A DNA stretch of 64,000 nt. It comes from Leguminivora glycinivorella. Taxonomy: Eukaryota; Arthropoda; Insecta; Lepidoptera; Tortricidae. The stretch spans positions 9,355,001-9,419,000 of the forward strand of contig NC_062983.1 of NCBI RefSeq assembly GCF_023078275.1. Reading direction: 5' to 3'. Position numbers and translations under genes: made by a program. How positions within the stretch are numbered: position 1 is the stretch's first letter; each line of letters opens with the position of its first letter. A model generated the notes under the pieces. The model did no database searches. It saw only the letters and a list, made by a program, of their open reading frames with translations, and was not told where the DNA came from. This document shows, in pieces, positions 46,110-57,703 of the stretch.

Positions 46110-46290
46110 TGTCTAAAAAGAAAACGAGTTTCGGGTAGCGATAAGGACGGGCGAAGCGCGAACGAAACGCATTGAGGAAAAATCGATCGCCGTGAGTAAT
46201 CCGAATGGGGAGGGGATCGATAACTGCAATTAGTTCCGATGCTTCCAGCTTCCAGTGTTGCCATGCATAATTGTTTACCTGCGGGCCGAT
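46110..46290 (-). promoter_or_regulatory. CpG-rich patch, possible promoter
   Basis: An isolated CpG-rich stretch (TTCGTTCGCGCTTCGCCCGTCC on the minus strand, split over 46140-46165, and GGCGATCGATT) about 2 kb upstream of the short first exon. Placement suits a promoter or 5' UTR exon of that form. There is no TATA box or donor I can defend. Confidence 0.25.
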
Positions 46291-46659
46291 TTTTGAGTCT
46301 CACGCGTTCGAATTCAGAAAATTGTCACTGAAAATAATAGGCAAGTCACCGTTTTCAAGCGGTATTTTAGTGACAAAATCCCGTATGCGAAATTAAAAAA
46401 TCGCCCTTCTGCATTTATATTAATTAAAGGGTACAGGGAAAATATATCGACATTTTTTTGTGACATGAGACTTTAATAATATAAAAATGTATAGCTGTCA
46501 ATGAACTTTTACTGTCGTTGTATATTTTTTATCACTTAAAAAACACCTCACCTATACGAGAAAATAGTATGGTTAATGAAATACATCGTTCCTTTCAAAC
46601 TGCTGTAACTATAAAGTGTATAGACACATAAGGCAGGTTTCTTAGGTATTATACATTTC

Positions 46660-46799
46660 CTCCCTCATTCATAAACGTTCACTAAAGTTATCAAGCCGAT
46701 AAAGTTCGCTTGTCCCTTTCTATCACACCAATACGTCGGAAAGGGACAAACGAACTTTACCGGCTTGATATATTTATTGATCGTTTATGAATAAGGAGC
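46660..46799. mobile_element. MITE with TCATTCATAAACG ends
   Basis: Two arms of about 60 bp share CATTCATAAACG (TTATTCATAAACG at right), ATCAAGCCG-TAAAGTTCG and TTGTCCCTTTC in inverted order around a short loop. Confidence 0.7.
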
Positions 46800-47270
46800 A
46801 TAGTGTTTTTTTAAGCAGTCGGTCAACTAAGAGTAAAATCAATGTTTTCATAACTGCGCACAAATAAGAAAAGAAGTTGTTTTTTTTTGTGTTAATCATA
46901 CGATAATATTTTCACACTTTGCGCAATTTTTTTTATTTTAACTACGCATACGGCAACATAATTTCCAGTTTTAAGAAACTGACAAAACCAGTTCAACTAC
47001 TTATAAAACAATAAAATTTCTGAATTTGGATACTTAGCAAAATAACCGGATACAACATCTCCGATATATATTTTTTGTAAAGTGCAAAAAATGAGGAAAA
47101 CCAAAATTGATAGATACGTGTTTGTCATACAGTAAATATTATAGGTTACTTGTATATTATGATAATCTAGTATCAAGATAATACTTATAGCACAGTTTAT
47201 TATTAGGTACATTATTGTTATGATTATGTAGAACTTAAGCATTATCTACAAAGAATTGTTGATACCGAAC

Positions 47271-48463
47271 TAGGGTTTCTGATTTCTCGACCTATTAGAA
47301 GTCTCGAGTTTCGAGAAATCTCGAGCCCAAAGTCTCGAGTCTTCTCGAGTCTCGAGTCTTTTTTTATAAATGGTAAAATTTTGATAAAAGAATAAACAAC
47401 AATATGATTAGTAGTTTTTATTGCACTAAAAATCTTCTTTGAAATAAACATAAATCAAATTTTAACAAGAAAACTACAATTATAGTCTTGAAAATAATAC
47501 CTAATCCTTTAACTTCCCCGCCTGTGCACGGGTTAAGTAAATTAAAATGTCATGTATTAAATCATAATGTCATTGAAATTAAATGTTTAAAATAACTTCT
47601 TCTTCTTCTTCCTCGTTTCCTCATTGCCGAGGATCGCGACCACAAGTAGCGTGTCTCCATTGAACGCGGTCATAAGCCATGTGGACTGCACAGTATACGC
47701 TGTCGCCACACGATTTCTTCACACAGTCAGACCATCTCTTACGAGCCCCACCCCAAGAATGTTTACCATTAATTCGCCATATTATGCATTGGTGCTCTCA
47801 TAATGTGTCCGAAAAATCTGAGGGTCGCTCTTGGCATATTTTGGAGAGCCGTGTGGTGATATTCAGTTCTTGCAAAATAGAGATGTTTGTTAGTTCTTCT
47901 AGCTTTTCAAGTTATACTCGTAGCAGTCTTCGCCAGCACCACATCTCAATAGCGTCAATCTTAGCCACATCAAAACTTTTCAGGGTCCAAGTTTCGGCAC
48001 CATACATAAATATCGAGATTATCGAGAAGACAAGAGATCGAAATAATCGCACTTTGTTTTGACGTCGGATTCCTCTGTTCTTCCAAATCTTGTCGAAGTT
48101 AGCCATAGCACTCTTCGCAGGTTATCAATGACCCAAGATACATAAACGCGCTGACTTTTTCGTAATGACGAATTGCTTTTAAATAACACGAGGCTATCAA
48201 AACTAGCCAAAGTCGCTGCCAGCTTACGTTGGAATGAGAGGTTAGATCGCTTTATCTCGTTATAATTTATGGCCGCCGTTCGACACCGTCCCCACCGCCT
48301 CGCGATGAGACCGGGCAGAAGGTAAAAAGTTGCATTTCACTTCAGGTCGTACTTTACATTCCGGACTCGAGACGTCTCGAGTACCTGTCATTTATTTCTC
48401 GTCTCGAATGAAGCCGAAATTCTCGAGAAGTCTCGAGTTCGAGACTCTCGAGCAGAAACCCTA
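47271..48463. mobile_element. hAT-like element, TAGGGTTTCTG ends, CTCGAG-rich subtermini, carrying a LINE fragment
   Basis: TAGGGTTTCTG at 47271 and its exact complement ending at 48463 bound 1193 bp. The 8-bp TACCGAAC lies on both sides (47263-47270 and 48464-48471). Each end has a cluster of TCTCGAGTCTCGAGA-type palindromes (about 47286-47360 and 48363-48455). No hAT transposase. The middle is a minus-strand LINE relic. Confidence 0.92.
47600..48245 (-). pseudogene. RTE-like LINE C-terminal ORF relic inside the hAT-like element
   Basis: Minus-strand segments read VSAFMYLGSLIT, KIWKNRGIRRQNKVRLFRSL, FMYGAETWTLKSFDVAKIDA, MWCWRRLLRV, then LRFFGHIMRAPMHN and a final RKRGRRRRR-type end. The order YLGS, K-RLF-SLV-S--LYG-ETWTL, W-WRRLL, FGH-MR is the C-terminal third of endonuclease-RT LINEs. 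Several frameshifts and stops separate the blocks. Confidence 0.85.
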
Positions 48464-48479
48464 TACCGAACCGACATAA

Positions 48480-48596
48480 CTAAACTTGCCGCCCGCCTGT
48501 TGTCTGCCTCTATTTATAATCATTTGTTTTTCCACTGTATCCACTGTATCTTTTGCTGAGGTGTGCCAATAAAGAGTATTCTATCTATCTATCTTG
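48480..48596 (+). repeat. LINE 3' end with (TATC)n tail
   Basis: Ends TTTGCTGAGGTGTGCCAATAAAGAGTATT then (CTAT)n. The AATAAA followed by a short microsatellite tail is typical of a non-LTR element 3' end. It starts just outside the hAT-like element. Confidence 0.55.
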
Positions 48597-48654
48597 TGCA
48601 TAGTATTAAGACTATAAAGCCAAAATAACCAAATACTTATTAATATATATTTTT

Positions 48655-48835
48655 TAATGTCTCGCTTTACGGTGAAGGAAAACATCGTGAGGAAACCGGA
48701 CTAATTCCAGTAAGGCCTAGTTACCCTTCGGGTTGGAAGGTCAGATGGCAGTCGCTTTCGCAAAAACTAGTGCCTACGCCAAATCTTGGGATTAGTTGTC
48801 AAAGCGGACCCCAGGCTTCCATGAGCATGATGATG
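48655..48835 (+). repeat. LINE 3' end (CTTCGGGTTGGAAGGTCAG family)
   Basis: Same block order as 11970-12160, extended 5' by AAGGAAAACATCGTGAGGAAACC, and ending in GATGATGAT. Confidence 0.65.
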
Positions 48836-49131
48836 ATCTCAATAATTTTGTTAAACCAGGTTATAACAATATGATTTTCTAAATATGTAATACATAGAAT
48901 GAGATGATTCTGTTGACGCTTCGAACCAAATAATTCAAATTTATCTTCTGGATTGATGACTGGTTTATGAATCCTCTTCTTCATGTTAATTTATGATACA
49001 GTCAAGTCGACGAACGCAATCAATGCCGGCTGGCCCGGTTGCAAAGGGAAATGCAACTACGCTTATCTTTATTGCTATTTCACATGCTTATCGAACGCTG
49101 GCGAGTCGTATGGCTAGACGGTCCTCACTAA

Positions 49132-49271
49132 CGCCGTGTCTTGCGTGGGCGACCGTCGCGCGACCGTCGCCGTCGCGTCTCATACTTCCATATCGATAAG
49201 GTTTGATTTCGTATGCGTCGCATCGCCGTCGCGCGACCATCGCGTGACCGTCGCCCACGCAAGCCACGGCG
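49132..49271. mobile_element. MITE, CGCCGTG-CTTGCGTGGGCGAC ends, TAA duplication
   Basis: GC-rich inverted repeats of about 45 bp built from CGACCGTCGCGCGACCGTCG-like motifs bound 140 bp. TAA lies on both sides (49129-49131 and 49272-49274), as in PIF/Harbinger elements. Confidence 0.8.
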
Positions 49272-49624
49272 TAACAGCACACCTCGGACACTGGCGATCA
49301 AATGCGCGTTCTTAGCACAGTCTAAGCTCGTATAGGTGAACGCGTACTATGCTTGTATGAGTGAAATATGACCGGTCGGCTGTTCGCGTTTTTGACAGGC
49401 GGTAACTGTGAGGTAACCGAGAGGGGGTGGGCGGCACTTTCAGCGGGGAGCGGGAGTGGCCATACTGTACGATAGTACTCTTTAATAGTGTGCTAACAGT
49501 CATCGGCATGCGTGTTCGTGACGTAACGCAAGCTATGTGCCACATTGCATATTGTTATATACGATACAGTCACGTCAAACATATAGCCAGTGCTCTGTAT
49601 GCCTGGCCTGGGCCAGGCTACTGG
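49272..49624. other. No recognised feature
   Basis: Moderate GC, no supported exon; open frames are antisense to each other and show no family. Confidence 0.4.
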
Positions 49625-49775
49625 TAGCCGAATGGCATTTCTGTGAAGCGTAACTAAAACGAAACGCCGCGAAAGATAGTCTGACTCTGTCGCGCCAATA
49701 CGCAAGAGCGATAGAGATAGATATCTACGAGTCTCGTTTCGTGAGCGTTTCGTGAGCGTTTGTGCCATTCGGCTA
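49625..49775. mobile_element. MITE, second copy of the TAGCCGAATGGCA family
   Basis: TAGCCGAATGGCA at 49625 with its complement ending at 49775. The interior matches 10803-10944 in inverted order (AAACGAAACGCCGCGAAAG, TCGCGCCAATACGCAAGAG). Confidence 0.75.
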
Positions 49776-50854
49776 CGCACACTGGTGTAGCCCCATCTGA
49801 TAACGCGGGATGTCCAGCTAGAGTAACAGCCGGATTCCTCTGAAAATGCAAGAATTGTTGGTCCTGTCAAAATTGTGCGGGAGATTGGAATCCAGGATCT
49901 TTTAAAAGCTCAAATAACACCGAACATAGCTAACCTGGAGCTAAGCAGAGGGCTGTGTTCTATAGATAGAACGTTCTGTAGGTCTACAGTTAGATATTGG
50001 AGGTATACTGATATTTGGAGAAGGTAATGACTGTCCTGGAAACGTGAGGATATTTAAAGAGCTGTCAGGACTTTTGTTGGGTAGACAACTCACATATGTC
50101 TCTGGTTGTGAAGGTATAGCTCGTTAAGCGACTGGAATACATTACTAGTTAGTTATGAGACAGTTTTAGGGCACGCAAATTGAGCATGACAACATAGCAC
50201 AACCCAAGACATACCCAAATATTTAGCGCAATCGTAGTGATACAGATAAAAACAGGAATTAACATGGAAATCGCACGTTCAGTCGTCAAAACCACTTACT
50301 GAATAAGTACACTATTCCTATTAAAAGGGTTTGATTTATTTTATTAGATTCAATGATACTAAATGCAATGTGATTGTAACAATTTAGCTTTCTGAGGGTA
50401 TATAGTAGATATTTATTAATTTCTAGTGTTCACCTTACTTAATATTCCTGTAATCTAACAATAAATAGTTTTGTATTGATAAATAAATTGTTACGAAATC
50501 GGAGGAGATTATACTAATAAACATATTTACTATTTAGTACCTACATAGATATAATCAGCATCTGCATCGGCTACCTATCCGTAGGTATTAGGCATAAAAG
50601 GAGACACATATATATTATACAAAAAGTAGCATCAGCAATTTATTTCCCATTTATGTATGTTTCCTTCATCAGCGTGTCATGGCCAGTCACGGTCATCAAG
50701 TTCTGATACCTACTTCTAATCAATTGCATTATCGTTCTTTATGGTATAGGTCTCACTCAATTCTTGGGCATATAAACTTGAAAAAAAAATACAAATTAAA
50801 AAATGAAGACTATTTTTAGCTGTTTGTACGAATCGCTGGCTTGGCTTGTTATTA
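49776..50854. other. No recognised feature
   Basis: Nothing supported on either strand. Confidence 0.45.
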
Positions 50855-51126
50855 GGGAATTTTCAGAATTTGGACCCCAATTAGCGAAAGTCGTTAACAA
50901 AAATTAACTCGCTGTCAGTTTTGTGACGATATTTAAGCATGAAATTTCAATAAAAATATTGTTCTTGTGTTAATTACATCAACTTTAAGCGATAATCTAC
51001 ATTCAGAATCTAAAAAAAGTAACTTTTTAGGCAGATTTTATGCTTAACTGCCGTCACAAAACTGAGAGCGAGTTAATTTTTGCTAACGACTTTTGTTAAT
51101 TGGGGACCCAAATTCTGAAAATGCCC
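50855..51126. mobile_element. MITE, GGG(A/C)ATTTTCAGAATTTGG ends
   Basis: Inverted repeats of about 70 bp (ATTTTCAGAATTTGG, CCCCAATTA, AAAGTCGTTA, AAAAATTAACTCGCT, CAGTTTTGTGACG) bound 272 bp. ATTA is present on both sides. Confidence 0.8.
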
Positions 51127-53044
51127 ATTATTTGAATATTTTGCATTTTATACGGAAGCTCTGGAGGAGCGGTAGAAAGAAAAATTATGCGCGCAGAACT
51201 TGTGTGATGCAAACTGCTAAAAAGTATTTCAGTATCTAATGTAATCTGGTTTCCCTGAAAATCCGGTATGGGTCCCTGTTAAGAACAACCAATGAGCTCG
51301 AGAGATTTAAGATTTGACTAATAAGACTGATTTCTCGGGCGGATATAAAATTTGAGGTAAAGGTCAGCTCACATACTCACATTGTCACATTTCAGAGTTT
51401 AAGGATAAACAAAACACTGGATATTAGGCCAATGTCGGAATAATAACAGCGTCATTTTGCTATCAAACCAGCAACTACCCGTAGCGTGTAAGTGGCAAGC
51501 AATTGGCGATGATTGCAAAAATAATAGCGTGCCCCGGCATCCGAGCCAATTGAGATCACGTGACGTCGGCAAATTTATATGTTCCGTTCGTCTGGGGTGT
51601 TATTTCCCTCACTTATGTATGAAGATAATCGCTCAAGGAAACCAGTATAAAGTCAGACAAGAATTTTTAGAAATGAAAAAGTGGCAACATGGTGTTGTCC
51701 CGTGAGAGATGAGTATATAAGAGGAAGCCTGAGAGAAACCATTTTTAACTGCCAACTTCTTGGGCTATAAAAGCGGTATTTGATTAAATATAGGCTCTTG
51801 ATCTGTTGGGCTAAGTTACACTGGTACATGTGAGATTTAGAATGAATAAGCAATGAGAATACAAAAACTGAAGCATCGATGAGAACAAAATCGTTCGTCA
51901 ATTTTCTGTGACGTGAATCGAGGTTCTCCATTGAATATTTAAAAGTCACGAAATTGACAAAACGTCGCTTAAATGATTGTTGACCTCTGAAGATACATTA
52001 CAATTCGGTAAAGCAGTATAAGAATGAACGCAGGACGATGTAATAAAGACATCGCTAAGGAAAATGGAGATACAACACAGAGACTGACAGAGACTATACC
52101 CAATGTAATAAAAACATATCATATCAACAAGAAATCGAGAAATTCAAGAATGAATCAAACGAACGTCATAAATACAATATCCAAATGTATTATCTGGCTG
52201 CATGGCCGGTGGCTGGCAAGATAAGATAATTTATTTACATAAACACAGACATAATAGATAATATAAGTAATCAACTTCGTTGCACTTGCAAGCACAATAC
52301 TGGCTGTCAGTGTCACACAAAACACCGTCTTCTAGACAAACATATACATACTTACATAATGAATACAGGAGCCTATTTGACCTATTTCATTGCCTTGAGT
52401 TACCTTGTTTACTTAGGTCGTTGCATGTCTTATGACATTTTTTGTAGAAAATCTAGAGCAATTGCAGACTGTCCTTCACAGCCTGAAGATCTTGAATATC
52501 ATGCCGTTTTTAATTATTCCTAAATGTGTCGTTTGCTATGCGCAAAATATTAAACCTCAAACTTATAATTATGAGATCTACAACGCAATAACATACTTCT
52601 TCGACCACTGGCAAAATACTCTTGCTTGTCTCAAATCACACCTTTAAGTTGCCAACATAATCACACCTTTAAGTTGAAAATAATTCAGTAAGTAAAACAT
52701 CTAAGATTTTCCTTGTCCATCAATATGACCAATTAATACTCCAATCAAAAACGTGACTACGTTGTAGTAAACGTAGCTCGTGTTAACATCAACTGCCATT
52801 ACATGCGACAGATAAATCTTACACGTTCAACGACACATATGCTAGGCTGACTTATTGTAGTTATATTGTGTTACAAAATCACTCATTTAAAGCGCCCACT
52901 CGTGCACGTGCACCCTTCTTTTTAAGCAGTAACTTCTAAGAAGCAGTGCAATAAAATTGGTCTCTGTCTTCTTTTGCCATCTCATAAGCTAATATTAGTG
53001 TGTTGACGTAGATTACCGCATCGCTAAAATGTTTCGGAAAATTG
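51127..53044. other. No recognised feature
   Basis: 1.9 kb without a supported exon, RNA or repeat boundary. Confidence 0.4.
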
Positions 53045-53160
53045 CGGGTCACAACTTTATGACTAGCTCAGGGCCGGGACAAGTAGCGTACTAAAAGAGA
53101 GGCCTATGCTCAGCAGTGGGCGAAAGGGCTGAATGATGCAGATGGTGATGACGTTGATGA
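53045..53160 (+). pseudogene. LINE C-terminal remnant
   Basis: Frame reads QGRDK-stop-RTKREAYAQQWAKGL, followed by a GATGATGACGTTGATGA tail. It matches the last residues of an endonuclease-RT LINE ORF with a TAG replacing Trp. Confidence 0.6.
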
Positions 53161-53826
53161 AAATTTTCCTTTGAACATGTTCTCCAATTTTAGCCAATTC
53201 AGGCCATTCTCAAGAAATCTGTATTCGGTGGTGATGGTGTTTAATTATCAATATTATCACCTCCTTTTCACACATTTCATAAGAAGTCAAAGAATGGTCA
53301 ACTTGCATAAGAATACCTACCTAAATATACAATTTTCCAATACAACAATTTAACATTACCTTTCCTATGACAAAATTTAGGTATCAGCTAGCAGTATTGA
53401 GTACCTAATATTTGATTATTTAAAATATTATGTCAATTTGTTAGCAAATAAAGCTAACCTTAGAGATTATTACTTTTCAACTTTCGTCTAGTGACTGTAG
53501 ACGGGATAACAACAATATTTTAATCACGTACATCTTACTAAGTTGTATTTATTGCACTATGACCTCTTGTACCTACTTCTTTTTTTACAATGCTAAATTG
53601 CTAATTATCATTATGACGACTCCTAACTTCTGCGTAACAAGTTTCTCTTTACACATCTCGCTCGCTCCAATATGCCAGTACGAGTCAAAGTTCAAAGTGT
53701 TTGACTCGTCGACTACCCGAAGCTAAAAATGTGTTGTTCTACAGCTTTGGCGTTTTAGCATAAGCATGCCCTAACAAGTTATTTGTATAATAACGATACG
53801 AGTAAATTACGTCCTTAAGTTTAGTC
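53161..53826. other. No recognised feature
   Basis: AT-rich; nothing supported. Confidence 0.45.
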
Positions 53827-54039
53827 AAGCTGAAATGGGACTAGGCCGGCCATGTCTGTCGCATGCACCCACAGAGGTGGGCAAAAATTGCCACGGTCTG
53901 GGTGCCGCAAGACGGGCGAGGATCTGGCAGACCCAGGCGGCGATGGCGGGATGACGTAGACGCATATCTTAGCGTTTGGCCGGATATTGCTCAAGACCGT
54001 GACGGATGGAGATCCATGGGGGCGGCCTTTGCCCAGTAG
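53827..54039 (+). pseudogene. RTE-like LINE C-terminal domain
   Basis: Frame reads KLKWD-stop-AGHVCRMHPQRWAKI, VWVPQDGRGSGRPRRRWRDD, VDAYLSVWPDIAQDRDGWRS and MGAAFAQ-stop. KLKW-WAGHV-RM, GRPRRRWRDD-D and AFAQQW are the hallmarks of the RTE-type C terminus. The Trp codon is TAG, so it is inactive; only the last 70 codons remain. Confidence 0.85.
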
Positions 54040-54479
54040 TGGGACACCATGTTGGCTATTAATATAAGTTTAGTGACAATGTTTTACTTTTTACTTGAAA
54101 ACGTTACAAATTGTCAAAATGGCCGCATTTAGAACACACAGATAAAGACAGTAGCTAAACTGGCGTAACGGATATTAACAACGCGTTAGCGTCTCAATTA
54201 ATATCTCATTATGATAAATAGGACGCATTCTTCTCCAGCGGTACGTGATGCTTGGCTTGACTGCGTGATACTTAATGTTCTTTAAGTTATTTAGGTTTAC
54301 TTGTTTCAGGATATACAATTAAAAATACAAAAAATTAGGTAATAAAGCCTATCACGTCAGGCCGTCCTTTTCGCACTATTTGTAAGTGCGATAGGGAGGC
54401 ACCGACGCGATAAGGTTTATCACTCTAGTGTGCTATCTACCGCAGGTGGATCATACGGAGTTAACATCAGAATAAAGTG
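54040..54479. other. No firm feature; possible MITE near 54345-54430
   Basis: AAGCCTATCACGTC and GATAAGGTTTATCACTC are weakly inverted around GCGATAGGG. Too imperfect to call. Confidence 0.3.
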
Positions 54480-55590
54480 TCTGGGTTCATAGCTCGTTTT
54501 TCATAATGAGAAGTAGCTCAGTGACGTGATTACCGAGAAGTTGCGCTATTATGGGATAACTGGCGCGCCTCTATCACTGTTCGACAGTATGCTGCGCGAT
54601 AGAAGTCAGATAGTCGTAGGTGATGGAGGCAGAGTGAAGTCGGACCCTCTTGGAGCTTCGATGGGCGTAGCGCAGGGCTCGTCGGTCTCCAACTTGCTGT
54701 TTTCTCTCCTCTTGAATGATCTGCCTGAGTCCATAGACACGGCCGAGGTGCTGATGTATACTGACGACGTCGCCGCAATTGTCACAGCACCGACAGTCGA
54801 AAGCATCGAGCACAAACTGAACCTAGCAACTGCACAGCTGGCTGAGTGGTTTGATGTGAACGGGCTAGGGTAGGGTAGGTAATGAAGTACTTGAACAGGC
54901 CACTAGTACAAACTTTCTAGGGTTCGAGATCGACACATGCCTGGCTTGGAATCAACACGTGGATAAGCTGTGTGGCAAATTGGGGAGCGCGTGCTTTGCA
55001 CTGGGACGGGTTGCGAAGACGGTGTCTGCAGAGGCAACGCGCACCTGCTACTTCGCCTCCGTACACTCACTGCTTCAGTATGGGGCCGAGCTCTGGGGTC
55101 GCTGTGCGGACTGGGAGCGGGCGTTCCGCCTCCAAAAGCGCGCAGTGAGGATAATTGCTCGGGTGCCCCACGATACCCACGCGAAACCGCTTTTTATATA
55201 AAAAAAAAGTCATCCTGCACGTGGCTATACTGGCTATATACATGAGAGCTAATCTGGCGTCATTTAAAATATTCGGAATGTTAAACTCTTACGGAACGCG
55301 AAACGCTGATAAGATTATGGGTGTAAGCCGGAAGTTGACCAAGTCATCTAAACTCACTCATGTCATGGGTCCCACCGTCTACAATAAGTTTCCAAAAAAC
55401 GTTATTGATGCTCCAAGCTTGAGCAGCTTTAAATTCCGCCTAAAGCAGTGGCTTATCCAGCAGTCATTTTATAGCTATAATGAATTCATAGCATAGCAGG
55501 GTTCGTTATTTAAATTAGCATAATGTTATTTATAGCTGTTGGTGTTCCGAAAAAAAATAAATAAAAAAAATAAATAAAAATAAATATAAG
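54480..55590 (+). pseudogene. Jockey-like LINE reverse transcriptase, 5'-truncated relic
   Basis: Plus-strand non-LTR RT. The first open block (54526-54873) has KLRYYGITGAPLSLFDSMLR, SDPLGASMGVAQGSSVSNLL, FSLLLNDLPE and the catalytic box as YTDD (54757-54768) instead of the usual YADD. A break at WFDVNGLG is followed by NHVDKLCGKLGSACFALGRV-type sequence (54959-55201: HSLLQYGAELWG, FRLQKRAVRII). After another shift comes ILHVAILAIYMRANL, GTRNADKIMG, VMGPTVYNKFPKNV and LKQWLIQQSFYSYNEFIA-stop. A long A-rich tail with AATAAA repeats follows (55545-55590). Inactive because of at least two frame breaks. Confidence 0.9.
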
Positions 55591-56896
55591 GCATGATACG
55601 TCCAGCGTGAAAATAAATTTGTAACTTCTAATTATCATACATTTATATTGTATTGTAGTTAATTACTAATTATGTATTATTGACGTGTAAATTGGTTTTA
55701 CAAATAAAATATTATGATATTATGACTGACAGAATGAACGAGCACAGCAATCAGCAATATAATAAGTAAGTACTAAGTCTTGTCTAACTTGAGAGAGCTA
55801 TAAGCTAAATGCAGTGTCCCGACAGACGCCTATACTTTGGAGGAGTTATAATTATGAAGATAACCAATCAGATCATCTTACCCAAGAGATATCCATCACA
55901 GATCCTTCTGCGCAAAAATTATGACTTCGTTATCTCTCTTGTACAGTCAACCAATTTGAATCCTAGGCCATTGTACAACCTTTTCACAGTCAACGTCAAA
56001 AGTGACTTCTATGGCCAATAATGCACGGTGTCATTAAGACAGGGTTCTAGAGTGGCATGTCATTCAAGTTGGTTGACCGTACATTCAAGCTGTAGAGAGG
56101 CAACAAATTCAAGCTGAATCAAAGATTGAATAATACATAATGGTCAGGTTTATGTTATTGTGGTAAAATAAAAAACTGGTCAAGGTCCTAACTGCGCGGA
56201 AGTTATAATCTTATAAAAATACAATTAGAGTAGCGTTAAGGCTTAGACCGAAGGGTACCACAACAAATCAAAGTATTTCATCCATATGTGAGAAACACCA
56301 AACTTTTGCTGTTGGAATGCGAATCAGCGTTAAGAGATTGACAAAAATCTATACATTCTGTGTGGAAGTACATTCGGGCATACAAGACGTCCAATTCGAC
56401 TAAGTGCTAATGAAATAAGATAACATTGTGTAGGATGTGATGGTGAAAAATCCGGGTCAAAAGATTAATAGAAAAAAAAAGATAATAAAATAGGCAATTC
56501 AATACTTGATATGGACTTGCACTTTAAAAAAATGAGTTTTTTTAATAAATACCCCAAGTTCCAAACATATCGGATACACTTGATAGCATATCGCGCACGT
56601 ATGTTGTCGTTAATGAGCGGGTCATTTTAGAATTAAGGTTATCGCCGGATATCGTGTGTACATAATACAAGTCGAACTTTGTATTCGGACTTAAGGTATG
56701 GTAGAGAAACCGGTACTAGGTACGTTGACATGTTACGAGCGATACAATTGGGTAAATATTTTGTGGAATGTTTCTAAGGCCGAAGAAAGAGTTTAGAATA
56801 GTTTGGTTGAGTTTCTCTAGCCTACTATCGAAGCCTTTTTGTTTTTTATTGAGGTCCCAATATTTTCAAGATGATAAGCTCTTACTTACATCGAGG
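55591..56896. other. No recognised feature
   Basis: AT-rich; an open frame at 55809-56021 has no family likeness. Confidence 0.4.
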
Positions 56897-57703
56897 TAAA
56901 ACCGCCTTCAAAAATAAGCGCGTTACAAAACACGGAGAAACTAAAAAGCAAAAAATAATAAACCTTTGAATTCAGATTTCTTATCGTATTGCAATAATCT
57001 AAACATCCAAATTATAAACAAATCAATTATTTTTGCAGTCGGTACCAGACCTGTTCGTCGCCTTGCTATTGCCTGTTTGCCCCACCCAACCATACGCAGG
57101 CTGGCACCGACTCCAAAAATAATTGATTTATTTATAATTTGGATGTTTAGATTATTGCAATACGATAAGAAATCTGAATTCAAAGGTTTATTATTTTTTG
57201 CTTTTTAGTTTCTCCGTGTTTTGTAACGCGCTTATTTTTGAAGGCGGTTTTATTTTTTGTTAAAAAAGTTTATTTATTTGTTGATTTTTAGTGGTTCCTA
57301 TTGATATTATATGTATCAGTCCGAATACATGTACACTAGTGAAAGAATTATCCTTTAACTCCTAACCATTGAGGAGTTGACCTTCCATCATCAGCTCAGC
57401 CACATAAAATTATTACCATCAGGCGTAAATACTGGTTTACCTTTGAAAAATACACTGAAAACATTACATGTGCCTATAACATTTGAAGAGTTCCCTCGAT
57501 TTCTCCAGGATCCCATCATCAGACCCTGACTTGGTGCCAATGGGACCATCTCGGGGTTATACCCGTTCGATCAAAAAAAAAATTTTGAAAATCGGTCCAC
57601 AATTCTCGGAGATATCGAGGAACATACATACAAAAAAAAAAAAAAAAAAAAAAACATTCAGTCGAATTGAGAACCTCCTCCTTTTTTGAAGTCGGTTAAA
57701 AAT
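56897..57703 (+). mobile_element. Palindromic repeat element, copy 1 (ACCGCCTTCAAAAATAAGCG)
   Basis: The first 357 bp form a nearly perfect palindrome (arms about 56897-57034 and 57114-57253, one mismatch) with an 80-bp loop that contains its own inverted GTCGGTACCAGACCTG/CAGGCTGGCACCGAC. A 450-bp non-palindromic part follows, ending in poly(A)20+ and CTTTTTTGAAGTCGGTTAAA. The outer ends (AACCGCCTTCAAAAA and the complement of AACCGACTTCAAAAA) are inverted. A second copy is at 60519-61324. No coding; a frame that reads identically on both strands is a palindrome by-product. Confidence 0.85.

Noticed and set aside
46043..46303. 86-codon minus-strand frame as a sima 5' coding exon
   Set aside because: No donor in the right phase and no conserved protein features; left only as a weak promoter candidate.
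56941..57208. Two overlapping 80-codon frames on opposite strands with nearly the same protein sequence
   Set aside because: A palindrome reads the same on both strands; there is no coding evidence.
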